Part shown: in pieces, positions 38,586 to 49,081 of the stretch
Position numbering within the stretch: position 1 is the stretch's first letter
Layout: each line of letters starts with the position of its first letter
From: Trichoplax adhaerens
Lineage: Eukaryota > Placozoa > Uniplacotomia > Trichoplacea > Trichoplacidae
Assembly (NCBI RefSeq): GCF_000150275.1
Contig: NW_002060977.1
Span: forward strand, 342,828 to 406,827
Length of the DNA: 64,000 nucleotides
Direction: 5' to 3'
Position numbers and translations under genes: made by a program
The notes under the pieces: generated by a model
Seen by the model: the letters and a program-made list of their open reading frames with translations, nothing else
Database searches by the model: none
What the model was told of the DNA's origin: nothing

Positions 38586-39218
38586 TGTCACAAAACAGCT
38601 TTGCAACAAGATAACGCAATATACGATCAATAAGTCAATTCCTTGAACCACGTATCAAGGAACGATATCTGCACTATCACAAACACTTTTGCTCTACTAG
38701 CAGACTACACAAAGACTTAAACGCCTCGTATTTTACGTTAAACACTAAGTTGGACAATTCTTCTTTATTTCACGATATACTGCATTTATATACTATTCCT
38801 CAATAGTTCATGAGTCATAGTTAATACAATTAACATTAGAATCATTTACTGAATTAGATATTAATTTTAGCTACTGCTCCCTTAATGCAGACAACAGTAT
38901 TTACGAACATAGACATGTAATGACTAATACAGAATAGTCAGATTACGATATGTCCTATCACGGAACATATTTATGATAATTTACAGTCTACCATAAGTAA
39001 ATTACAATCACAATGATTCGAACTGTAAGCAGATGATTTGCATTCCCTATTATAACTATTATAATTTCAGTATGTGTATAAGTGTCACTGTCATAAAAAG
39101 TCAGTGCTATATTAAAATACAGTATATCCAAATTAGAAGTTAACTAAATTAGGATAGTCTAACAGAATTATCCTAACATAGTTATTTCTACTGTAATACA
39201 GTATTTAACACTGTAACA
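38586..39218 (-). mobile_element. transposon family A, full-length copy
   Basis: 633 bp, starting tgtcacaaaacagctttgcaac and ending aacactgtaaca, with a perfect 5-bp target duplication GGCAC (38581-38585 and 39219-39223). It lies 0.7 kb downstream of receptor 2. It is very similar to the copies at 27101 and 54710 in opposite orientation, and carries no transposase frame. Confidence 0.92.
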
Positions 39219-39769
39219 GGCACTTATAAATAATGTAGTATAGCAAAGCTCACTCGTAAGTACCGTGTCTACAAATTTTATCAGTTATAAAATGTCTCGC
39301 GTTATCATATCTCGTAAAAATTATGGTAAAGTCAGTTTTAGATAGTATTGAAATAATGTCTTACCGTATAGCAAACATCTGCGTAGCAATAAATAAAAGA
39401 CTGAAAAATTTGGAGCCTCAAACGAACATTATGCTTGGTTACTATTTGAATTATTTATAGACTAAGCTATCTTATAACTTTTTAATTGCATACCTATTAT
39501 TGTGCTCTCTTTACATGAAATCTTCTAAACATTACCATTCTTTAAGCACAAGCGAAATGATAATAAGATAGCAAAGGCATGGAAATCCTGTTGTAATTTA
39601 TTCTGGGCCCTAATTGATAATCAGACTTATATCGGATTCTGTATCTTTAAAATCTTATACTCTATTCCGTAATATGTATTATCTTGCTATAACAGCCAAT
39701 AAATTGAAATAGTACATATCACTCACATGAGTAATACCACTGTCTACTCTCGTTTAATGTGAGTATGCA

Positions 39770-40137
39770 ACTAACTTACTAGCTACTTAGTCGCCAACTA
39801 ACTATGGAGAGATACTGTAAGTAAGACTAACAACTTCCTCACAAGTATAATAAGCGGCTTGTTTTAAGATTAGTTTATGAGTTTTTACTTCTATTCATGC
39901 CACGAGAGTATAGTACCTTGTTGTACTAGTACTAGAGAAGTATCAACTGAGCGATATATTTTCTGCTCGGGCTTATATACAGTCGCCAAACATAGGCGGT
40001 GCAAAGTAGAGAAACACATATAATACAATTTACTCACTTAGTATGAGAAACATTACCGAGGATCTCCGGAGTTAGTCGGAGAACCATAAGAGTGGATAGA
40101 CTAGTTTAGGTACGATCACGAAAGCTGTTTTGTGACA
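39770..40137 (+). repeat. composite repeat related to family C, ending in TGTGACA
   Basis: The stretch 39780-40010 shares order and phrases with family C (gtcgccaactaac, ctcgggcttatatacagtcgcc, ggcggtgca compare with ttcggctttttatagtctcgtcc, cgccgatggtgca at 17950-17990). The last 79 bp (40059-40137: aggatctccggagttagtcggagaa to tgtgaca) recur as a direct repeat at 40414-40492. The end gctgttttgtgaca is identical to the right end of family A, so this is another non-autonomous DNA element. Confidence 0.6.
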
Positions 40138-40413
40138 CTGGTGGTAGCGGTGGGATCCGAAGAAGAAAACACCTTGCCCCAAAAATTGGAACTCCTTGGT
40201 AGGCTAGCACCCGACAAACTGACCTCAAGAAAAAGGTAAGAAGACCTATTTCAGTTCTTGTAAAGAAGTCAGAAGAGTCTACGAAGATAACCTGATCAAC
40301 TGCTACGCTGATAAGCGAAAATGGCTCACTCAAGCGTAGATTTAAACCTGTTAACCTTAGATGCTGAAAGCCAGAGAACGGAACAACTTGCCGCCTTGTC
40401 CGATGACTTACTA
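40138..40413 (+). other. GC-richer insert with overlapping open frames between direct repeats
   Basis: These 276 bp are visibly richer in GC than the flanks. They read in several frames as protein-like sequence: VGSEEENTLPQKLELLGRLA running to an AG|gtaag donor near 40236, SCKEVRRVYEDNLINCYADK ending at 40340, and an ATG frame from 40321 that runs through the second repeat to 40464 (MAHSSVDLNLLTLDAESQRT). They are bounded by two 79-bp direct copies of a transposon end. This looks like a host-gene fragment trapped inside or beside a transposon. No family was recognised and function is unlikely. Confidence 0.4.
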
Positions 40414-40492
40414 AGGATCTCCGGAGTTAGTCGGAGAACCATAAGTGTAGATAGACTAGTTTAGGTACGATCACGAAAGCTGTTTTGTGACA
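40414..40492 (+). repeat. direct repeat of the transposon end at 40059-40137
   Basis: 79 bp nearly identical to 40059-40137 (differences around ataagagtggatag versus ataagtgtagatag), ending gctgttttgtgaca. The two copies are in the same orientation, 355 bp apart. Confidence 0.85.
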
Positions 40493-40669
40493 GCCATTTT
40501 CACGAATATCTAATATTTTATTCCTCGATCGTACATAATTAGATTGTATATTGTAACTGACTTGGTAATAGTCAGAAATCAAATTATAATATGATATATT
40601 AAAAAGTGATTACATTGAAATTTTCTTCTTATATCTATGCCGAGTAACAGATTAAGCAAAAAAATCTAT

Positions 40670-40947
40670 TTACGTAATAATTATTTGATTAGCAATTTTT
40701 CGAACCAAAGATACTAACAAATCCTTATCAAGTTTCTGAAACGATTCGCTTTTGGTAACAAGTCTAAATTTTGAGCTCAATTGATCAACTAAAGCCTTCT
40801 CAAATCTATCTTCTAGTTTCGATGATAGAGAACTTTTAACACTTTCATATTCGACGTAGGCCTTTAACAAATCTTCCACAGAATTTTCATTACTTAAAGA
40901 TTGTAAGCAATATTCCATTAATCCAGAAACTGGATATTTTTCGGCAG
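40670..40947 (-). CDS. Tudor-Tudor-BTB protein, terminal exon (end of BTB domain and following helices)
   Basis: Last exon of the minus-strand gene whose first exon is at 44783-44878. After the acceptor (tattataaaaag) it reads AEKYPVSGLMEYCLQSLSNE, then SVEDLLKAYVEYESVKSSL, then an acidic/helical tail containing SESFQKLDKDLLVSLVRKI, ending in TAA at 40670-40672. AADKYxVxGLKxYCxxxLS is the hallmark C-terminal helix pair of BTB/POZ domains, and the F-x-x-L-D-K-x-L-L phrase is typical of the helices after BTB. It enters in phase 1. An upstream in-frame TAA shows that the frame starts by splicing, so the ATG at 40918 is internal. Confidence 0.8.
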
Positions 40948-41819
40948 CTTTTTATAATAGGTACAGTATAGTACGGCAAAGGAAAAATTAATGTAAGTAA
41001 TTTTCGATTATTTTCAACCAGGACAATAAGTTCTGTAACCAAAATAGCTACGCCAATAATATTTGGAAATTAATTATTTTGTCTAATTTGCAATTTATAC
41101 CGATATAGGTATTATCTTACCACAATATAGATATAATGCCGTAATTGGATTTAAATTGACGGCTGCTTTATAAATATATTCAATGAGTAAACTGAATATA
41201 TCGCTCGAGATATCTTCGATTACAAGCTTTTCCTAGCACAATTAAAGTTAGATATATTAAAGTTAGAAATAAAAATAAAAGACCCTGAAATCGTTAGATT
41301 CGTTGTAAAAAAGTGAAAATTATAAGACTGAGTAAAATAACTTTGTAATGTAGCCCCGTAATTAGATTAGGATTGTAGTTATAAGATTGCACAAAAATTA
41401 TTCCAGTCCTGTGTTTGATTATAAGATTGTACTAGTGGCTATTTTTAGCTGGTAATTTTGGAACCTTCTACAACTTTTTACGTAAATAATTAAATTAGGA
41501 TTTTATAATATTTATAGATTACGTTAGGCAATTTTTCACTGCAAAAAATTTGCTATGACGCTCATTAAAATTACAAGAGACAATTATGAGATCAAAAATT
41601 CAGCATTGATCTACAACTTAAATGGCTATAAGTGATTTTTGCTAAAAATGATCCTGTATCAAATTCTATTTTAATTATCGATTGAAGTCGGCAGCCCTCG
41701 ATTTTTAGTAAATGAGCCAGTTATGTGTAGTATGTACAGTTTTACAAGAAATCATAATTCTTGCCATAATATTTGAAGGCTCTTGATCATACTGGCAAAC
41801 ATTCCTGATGCATATGAAT

Positions 41820-41967
41820 TGCTGTTTTTGAGTTACAAACCTCATAAATTGTCATTTTTAACAGCTTCAGTGATATTAAATCCCGGTATTCATTTTAATT
41901 TGCACTATATTTATATAAGCGAAATGCCTCATATGTCTACTATTACATTGTCTCTTCAAGTTTTCTC
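41820..41967 (-). pseudogene. disrupted middle BTB exon of the Tudor-Tudor-BTB gene
   Basis: After an acceptor (gctttcacag, minus strand) the expected middle of a BTB domain can be read only by changing frame. RDNVIVD appears in one frame, YEAFRLY..KYSAN in a second, and EYRDLISLKLLKM in a third, each followed by stops. These correspond in order to the BTB strand after the core (I-x-V-D), the helix x-Y-E-A-F-x-x-Y, and the segment leading into A-A-x-K-Y of the terminal exon. The flanking exons (42257-42399 and 40670-40947) are intact. Either the gene is a recent pseudogene or the assembly has indel errors here. The plus-strand open frame at 41783-42001 is its antisense shadow. Confidence 0.55.
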
Positions 41968-42256
41968 TGTGAAAGCTATGTTCACTATCTACCAGCAGTA
42001 GATAACATTTCATCATGCAACCAGTGCTAGGTGGTATCAATAAATTTTATGATAGTGTGCTTCTATAATTCTTACACTATGCTGTAGATATTGCCAGATT
42101 CAACATAAAGCAATGTAGATAATCTTAGAATGTTAATGATGTACTGTATTTCTTTAGGATATCTAAATTCATTCATCTAACACTAAGTTATAGTGAAAAG
42201 ATTTCGACATTAATCTAATTTCGAGATGATTACTAGCAATAATTAAATTACCTTAC

Positions 42257-42399
42257 CGCAGTGCATTCCTTAAAAATTTCATCAAAGCGGCTACAACGAG
42301 CGGCAAGAATACACCGATGCAAGCCAAAGAAATATTCCGAAAAAATTTGTACATTAACGTCGCCGAATCTCCTACTATCGTAGAGACTACCAACACATT
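42257..42399 (-). CDS. Tudor-Tudor-BTB protein, BTB core exon
   Basis: 143 bp, acceptor tttatttagcag, donor gtaagg. It reads CVGSLYDSRRFGDVNVQIFS, then EYFFGLHRCILAARCSRFDE, then IFKECTA. This is a canonical BTB/POZ start: the F-x-D-V strand, then L-H-R-x-I-L-A-A-R-C-S-x-F matching the H-K-x-x-L-A-A-R-S-x-x-F core. BTB domains dimerise and often bind cullin-3. The exon enters in phase 1, exactly matching the phase-1 donor at the end of the double-Tudor exon (42854-43151), and leaves in phase 0. Confidence 0.82.
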
Positions 42400-42853
42400 C
42401 TGCTAAATAAACAGGAAATACTTAAATAATAATTGCGCCTAATGTTTTAAGCTATAAATGCAGCAAGTTCATAAGAAATTAATAACATTAATACCAAAAT
42501 ACTGAAATTTAATTCTGGATAAGTTTTCTTAATTTTGTACTCGTGTTGTACATTATTATACCCTTTTTATTTAGAGACTATAAACTTAGTTTCTATAAGT
42601 GTAAAGGTCCAGTAAGAATCTCCTACTATTACTATTGGTTCGACTACATAATCCAAAATTTAGCCACTTTGCTGTACTACTTCAATTAAGCGAAATTGTT
42701 ACGGTAAGCAATTCTATTAAAATTTAACATTTATTATGTACTAAAGTTAAGCTATAGATCTTATGCAATTCTTTCTAACACTTTTAGTGAAACTAGAAAT
42801 CAAAATATAATATATATATAAAAATGCTTTAGAGTCTCATCTTAGAATCATAC

Positions 42854-43151
42854 CGAAAATACTTCCTTCTGCTTCGACACTTGCTTCACTAACATTCGTT
42901 TCTGCAGGTCGGAGTTTCTCATTTGTTATCCAAGTATCCCAGTTATTACTATAATTTTTATAGCGAACTTTTACGTAACAAGTTTTAATTTCTTCAATTA
43001 TTGCTTCATACCAGCTGCTTCCCCATTCTGCCTCTATTTTATCTCCGACTTTTAAGTCTGAATTTTCATCAGCAGGTTTATCTTGATTGATTCGAATCTT
43101 GGATAGCTCTATAGCTTCGTTAAATGAATCGCTCCAGCCCAAATAAGAGAC
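42854..43151 (-). CDS. Tudor-Tudor-BTB protein, exon with end of Tudor 1 and all of Tudor 2
   Basis: 298 bp, entered in phase 0 after acceptor atcgaaag and left in phase 1 at TTCG|gtatga. It completes the first barrel (VSYLGWSDSFNEAIELSKIR) and encodes a second one: LKVGDKIEAEWGSSWYEAII, EEIKTCYVKVRYKNYSNNW and DTWITNEKLRP. The V-G-D-x-x-x-A-x-W-x-x-S/T-W-Y-x-A and Y-x-x-x-x-x-W-D-x-W-I patterns are those of Tudor-knot/chromo-barrel domains, which bind methylated histone tails or nucleic acid. An acidic linker (EASVEAEGS) follows. Without splicing the frame would stop at 42837, giving a short Tudor-only form. The start at 43142 suggested by the open frame is TTG and not used. Confidence 0.82.
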
Positions 43152-43423
43152 CTTTCGATTTAAAAATATTATATTAACCTTAAAAATTCAGTTGCATATA
43201 TGAAATAGAAATGTATGTTTCTTTAATTATATTTCGCAGCTAGCAGAAAGTATATACAGTAGTCTACATTATGTTGTAATCTTTCCAGATACTATGATTT
43301 AAAAATGCATCAACTAGCCATCCAAATTGAATAACTCAGTTAACTATTTTTCTTGGCTTAGCCAATTAACGATCAATTATCAGAGGTAAGCAACTAAATT
43401 TAAACCTTAATATGTTAAAATAC

Positions 43424-44000
43424 TGTTACGGTATGAACCACCGTGAAGAGTAAATGACTAAATTTAGAGTTTAACTTTTATATATGGAAATAACTAATAA
43501 TGATTTATAGTAAGAACTACGGTAGTTATTATTTTGTTACAGTAAATTATGCTGTATTGCAGTAGAAGTTTTCATAAGCTAAGTGATATTAATTGATTAC
43601 ACTGTTATGTCTGTCTTGCAATGCTAGTGATGAATATCCTGAAGATATTCAATTATAGATGATACTATAAATAATTCTGTGTATGGATATACTGTACTGT
43701 AGTCCAATTATCTAGAATCATTCAGTACATGTCCAAAATTATGTATAATGTCTGTATTATTTTTGCTATCCAATATGAGCTAAATTTCATCAACTGTTAT
43801 GACTCATACATGATAGCTTCTGCCGAAGTGTATTTAAGCTCGATGATAGTTAAATAAAAAAAGAGTTTTACAATTGTTTCAACGTAGAAGCAAAGCCGTC
43901 TAAATTCTTGTGAATTAGTTAAGGGATACTGAATCCCGGAGACTATAGTAATTTAGAGATTTGTTTTAAATTATCTTTGTCACGAAGCTGGTTTGTGACA
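43424..44000 (+). mobile_element. transposon family B, copy 2, in intron 1 of the Tudor-Tudor-BTB gene
   Basis: 577 bp, beginning tgttacggtatgaaccaccgtg and ending gaagctggtttgtgaca, with a perfect 5-bp target duplication AATAC (43419-43423 and 44001-44005). It aligns with 11871-12438 over its whole length (accgtgaagagtaaatgactaaattta, tatatggRaataactaataatga, gggatactgaatcccggagac). It is antisense to the gene and lies between its first and second coding exons. No coding frame. Confidence 0.9.
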
Positions 44001-44782
44001 AATACCTATAGCTACTCATTAATTTTTGACGAACCAAGTAGCTGAAGAATCATTGCTACAATTACTTGAGCCATTTAGTATGGTATAATAGTAGCCTCAG
44101 AATAGACTTTTCACATCATTAGTATTTGCAGAACATAAACTTAATAATCTATATTTTAACATTTAACTCTGCATATTTTGTAGCAGTTGTTGTATTCACG
44201 TGAACAGCGATTAAAATCTATATGGTAAGTAACTATTATATATTTTGATCCCGATTACTGAAATCTATTTAAAATGATGCTGAACAATTTTACAAATAAC
44301 TGCAAGTAGCTATTTCGGCTAATTACAGTAGTAACATGAAGCATGGTAGCATTAAGAGGTAGAATAGTTGCTATGCTTAATGAAGTTAATATATGATAGC
44401 TGGTATGATAATTGTGTCAGAGTAGAGAATTACTCAATTTTAATAACTTAAATTTTGAGTCAGCGATTGCTAGTCAAAGGGGTTATTGAACTCAATAATC
44501 ACACTGGACTAGATTTAAACTTGTTCATTCTCATCAACAATGGCCTAAATGCAAGCAATAAAGCAAATGTTTATATTAGGTTCGATCACTCAAAACTAAT
44601 AAGTAGATCAATGTCGTATTGCATCTAGCTTTTCCATTTTAGCATTTAATCTACGGTAAATCTTCAAACAAAATAAAATCTAAAATCTATCTCTAAAGTT
44701 TTTGTTGATCTAAAAATCAAACAGTTTGCCCATAAGAGAAAATCTAATATTAATTGCTATTTCAGAGAAAAGGCTAAGTTAC

Positions 44783-44878
44783 CAGATAGGTCTTTTTCTG
44801 TCCAATTTCTAAAATAACCCCTGGATACCATGTATTATTCCAAAAAATTTCTATATTTTGACCAACAGAGTATGCCAT
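44783..44878 (-). CDS. Tudor-Tudor-BTB protein, first coding exon
   Basis: ATG at 44878 (minus), 32 codons, donor CTG|gtaact in phase 0. It reads MAYSVGQNIEIFWNNTWYPG then VILEIGQKKTYL, the first half of a Tudor-knot barrel. Spliced to 43151 it continues YL-VSYLGWSDSFNEAI, giving a complete barrel that aligns with the second one (VGQNIEIFWNNTWYPGVI against VGDKIEAEWGSSWYEAII). An in-frame TAA 24 bases upstream with no other ATG supports this start. The 1.6-kb first intron contains a family B transposon (43424-44000). Likely nuclear, by domain analogy. Confidence 0.75.
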
Positions 44879-45660
44879 CTTATCAATACTCGTTATGTTA
44901 CTTTAGCAATACTGCACAGATCCATACACTATAGATACGTAAGCTAAAATCAGGTAGTAGATGCTACTTGTTCTATTCTATCCCACCTGAAATCTATCAA
45001 GGCATAGCATAGTTTAACATTAAATCAATATGGACAAACATCAGATAGCCGATGTATCTATTCACGTGATTTCTGGCGTTTCCATAGAGATGAACTATAA
45101 ACTATTGAGGTTATACTCTTGGGGCTCTTGCCGTCGATTCTTGCATTGCTTATAACATAACCCCACCTCGTGCTGCTCAACATGTAATCCTATAGTTTAT
45201 AGAAATTTTACTGTTCATAGAAGCATTATCCATTCTTGGTTATGGATAAAGCGGAAAAATCATATTGAAGTATACTATTACGACCGTTTCAATTCAATCT
45301 TATTGTGATTATCATAGCTCTTTAATTTAACCAGCTGTGAACTACTATGCATAAATAAGTGGTTGTAGTTATATGTTGTGGTACTGCGCTACCAGTTAAA
45401 TAATTATTGATTAAAGAATAATGAATACCTGAAAATAGTCCAGATACAGTCATGTACTACGTTTAATTTTAAATTTTGCTATATTCGTAGTTAATATTTT
45501 GATTGTCGAAATGTGATATAAAATACAAAGTATTACGAGTTAATTTACCGTAGATTGAACGGCGTGCTAGGCTCCAATAATCGAACCGTATGTTGAAGGA
45601 GGATGAGCGCTTCAACAGCCTAAGTTGCAGAATATCTAGATACTCGCATCTATTTAGTAC
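44879..45660. other. upstream region of the Tudor-Tudor-BTB gene
   Basis: Should contain the promoter of the minus-strand gene. No defined element is recognised. Two GC-richer patches (45115-45190, 45560-45640) have short open frames on the plus strand but no gene evidence. Confidence 0.3.
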
Positions 45661-45935
45661 TGTTACAAATCTCCTTTGTAACGAGAAGCCGGGTCTTAAA
45701 CACTATCTTCACTAGTACTGGTGTTCCTAACTAACTTAGGGACCTATCGTAGTTGAACTAACTCTCAGCTACACAATATGGCTACTAATGAGTAATAGGT
45801 TTAAATACTTCACTTTATTTTCGTTAAACTTAGTCGTAAAATGTACTAAAGAAAAACGTAAGAATATTCTTAGCTATAATAGTCAAAAGATCCTGCAAAT
45901 GACCAACTGGAACTGAGCAGCTAAGCTAGTGCTCG
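45661..45935 (+). repeat. dispersed repeat family C, copy 2
   Basis: About 275 bp closely similar to 17675-17950 in the same orientation: tgttacaaatctcctttgtaacgag, cactagtact, aactaacttagggacctatcgtag, taatagRtttaaatacttcact, taaaatgtactaaagaaaaacg. The element starts with TGTTACA as in families A and B. Confidence 0.8.
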
Positions 45936-47103
45936 AAAAAGGTAGCAATTATTTAATTGTCTGCGGATTACAGATAAAAAATTAAATTCTCATATATCGC
46001 TTACATAGAAACTGGAAAAGCTAGGATAGTAGCGCCAGTTATTGTGCCCGCACTAAAGTTCTTTGTAAAACTCTTTGGCATAAGTGAGGGTTACAACAGT
46101 ATGCGAATTATCTTAAATTAATTATCAAATTAGTGACTGTTGCTAATACCAGAACTAACTTAGATCAAACTTATCGCCACGTATTGATACCAGAGGCTAA
46201 GTATTAATATCACTACAAAACATCATGGATCTGGGCAGTGTACTGATAAAATTCAGAATTATTGCTTTGCTATCAGTAATATTAAAGTGTTTCTTTGATT
46301 CATGATCCTTTATTGAAATCTTTAGTTGTATTCTTTCTATAAGCATTTACTAAGGGCCTAAAATCTGTACAATGCAATTGCTCGTATCACTGACATATTA
46401 TTTGCACTTGTTCGCATTTGCCAGGCGATAAGTCAAGATTTCACTATTTGATTATGGTTGCAAATTGTAAATGCGTCTAAAAATCACTGACATGTCCCTT
46501 GACTCATGCAAGTAAATTGAAATACTTTGAATAGACAAGTTTCTCTGCAGGAAATGTAAAAACGTATCAATTAATAATAATTTAAATTTCTAAGACAAAA
46601 CTAGAACACGGAAGCATTTAATATAATTTACTCGTAATGCCTCAGCAAAGACAGCTATTGGAGCTGCCATGTAAGTTATTTTTGTGGTTTTGTCATATTA
46701 ATAATGTAAATTAAATCGATTATTATGTCGCTTACCGTAAACTTTGAGATCACCACTGAGTACTACAGAGGAGAGGATATCACAATTTAATTCACTTTGT
46801 GCTAGGTTCAGGAAACACGTAGAAGCCGAAATCACTAAAATTATTTCACCATTTTGCAATAAACCATAAGCATAGTTAGCTAACCTACCAATTAGTAATT
46901 TTAGTAAAAGCATCAAGTTAGAAATACCATTATTCTTGTATATTTAGTATGCAACTGATCGATTCGCACAATTTTATATAAATAATACCGTGTGTAAATC
47001 TACTTTATCACTTATTTCCTTCATTCGAGCTTTACTTATGGAGAACTCCCTCCCGTTTAAATTGACTTGTTATAAATACGAATACTGTTGAATTAATTTC
47101 CAG
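45936..47103. other. intergenic; possible second dead LRR exon
   Basis: No intact gene. A 66-bp stretch at 46605-46670 is bounded by ctag and gtaag like an LRR exon but has an in-frame TAA. The minus-strand frame at 46698-46916 is hydrophobic and unsupported. Confidence 0.3.
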
Positions 47104-47175
47104 AAATGAATTGATATCAATCGGTGGGTCTAATGCAATAACAGCAGGAAAACCCATATGAAGCCACTAAAATAC
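47104..47175 (+). pseudogene. dead LRR exon
   Basis: Exactly 72 bp between an acceptor (aatttccag) and a gtaag donor, in the length and phase of the LRR exons at 19688-35570. It reads NELISIGGSNAITAGKPI, then TGA and TAA stops. It lies about 9 kb downstream of receptor 2 with no seven-helix exon after it, so it is probably the remnant of another LGR copy. Confidence 0.45.
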
Positions 47176-49081
47176 GTAAGTTTTCAAGTTTTAATTCGTA
47201 GATTGATAATCTAATACATCAATTAAAATCAAAAATTATCTGCCAAAGGTACGCCTAGCTAATGACCGTAACTATTTATGATATCGGAAAATTACGATAT
47301 TTGCCTGAATCATCAACCCTCTTACAAATTCTTATCCCCATATTTTCTGAGATTGAGCACAGATGCGGAAATTGTCAAACCTAAGTGCATATTAAGATTC
47401 TTCTACAGCCGTATCTAATTACATTGCATTAAATGAAAATCAATAGAGTACGACGATTAAGAACATAATTTTTATTTCTTTAAAAACGGTAACAATTTAA
47501 CAATAGAATCATGGTAGATTATTTGTTTACCGTTGATTGTGATAATAAAATTTTCAATTATTTCGTGCCTAAATATAATACTCGAATAAATTTGATAGTC
47601 TTAATTGATAAAATATATATTTCCATTAATGAAAATAAACCAACTCAAATTTCACAAAAGAAAGCGGCAAAGTTATAGCGCTACAGCCTAGATTAAAACA
47701 ACGTAGATAAAGATTTACTTCCTGAAGTCAATACATTAATAGCTACAGCCTAATAAAGACTATTGACTCTATTATCAGGATATTAATAAACGATATGTAG
47801 TCCGGATATTCATAATGGACTTGAAATTTGTCCAATAGAATAGCACATGCAAGCTTGACTTGCTTTTAGAATTTATTTATAATTCTAACTTGGATCAATC
47901 ACCTTAGTTTTCTTGACGTTTCTACATGATAGAGGGTTATAAATGGAAACAGTACTACACCATTTGATTACAGGAATATTCCATAAATTTTTAGAAAATT
48001 GACATTATATTTTTTATATCTATTCATAAGCCCTAAAGATGAACCAATCATGATGCCAGATGTATTAATATTTTTCCATTCCTTGTCCATTTGAATACAA
48101 AAACTATTCAAAATACCAAACTAGCTCAAATAGAACAGGACCTTGGTGCTCTTTTATTGACAAATAGAAACGAACATTTATACCCTTGCTGTTGAAATAT
48201 GGGAGTTAATTATAAGTAAATTAGTTTATAATACTACAGTAATAGTCTAAGTTCGATACTACTAACGGATGAAAGCTTAGCAATTGCTAGTTGATGGAGC
48301 TAGTGATAACATTCCCTAAAACACAAATTAGGAAAGAGACAGTAGCCCTAATATTTAATTCGCCTTTTTATCAACCCGGAGAAAAGTACTTCTCGCTTAA
48401 AACTGGAATTGCCAGCTAATAAACTAACCATTACCTGTCTTACTTTAGCGTACTACGTGGACCTGTATTAAATTTTTAATAAGTTAGTAATAAGAATAGT
48501 ATCTATAATAAATGATAAAAGGCACAAAGATCGATGTATAAGCAATAAATGAAAATCATTTATTCGAAATGAAAGGTCACGAAGGAGAGCGGAAGAAAGG
48601 GGCAAAATCGAATATGAAAGAAAGCTCGATTTGAAGTATTTATGAAGAATCATAATAGTAGAAGCTTCTATTTGATGAACACTTCATGTAGTATGCCTAT
48701 TTAAAAACTGATTGGTAATCTACGATAAATAATATCATAAGTGTTTTACTGAAAGACATTTATCGTGAATACTTTACTGGAATATTGAGAATCTTTAAAT
48801 TATTGATTGATTATCGCTAATTTACTTTTGTAAATGAATTCGGTAAACGTAATATCCCACTTATATCAAGAGCATGTAATACAGAAACTTGAATAAAAAT
48901 TTATCAATCGATTAAAATATAATTTTTTTTAAAATTCAACTCTGCAAAAGTTATTTGCATATTACATAAAGTGAAGGACAATGAAACCTATTATTCCGTT
49001 ATTAGATAAATAGGCACTATGACACGATGTAATCATTCCACAGCAACCCATTTAATCGTTATTTTGTTCTACAATTTTATC
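47176..49081. other. intergenic, upstream of peptide gene 1
   Basis: No gene recognised. A 37-codon plus-strand open stretch near 47257-47370 (ending FSEIEHRCGNCQT) follows the dead LRR exon and might be a decayed cap or hinge, but it is unsupported. The promoter of the gene at 49082 should lie at the right end. Confidence 0.3.

Noticed and set aside
40106-40333. Minus-strand 75-residue frame with a TTG start
   Set aside because: Overlaps the transposon-end repeat and the GC-richer insert, where plus-strand frames have better junctions.
41783-42001. Plus-strand 72-residue frame
   Set aside because: Lies antisense to the disrupted BTB exon, whose BTB phrases are on the minus strand; no splice or motif support on plus.
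46698-46916. Minus-strand hydrophobic 72-residue frame
   Set aside because: No splice partner, no motif; composition explained by AT-rich DNA.
48468-48653. Minus-strand 61-residue frame
   Set aside because: Low-complexity and unsupported by neighbours or motifs.
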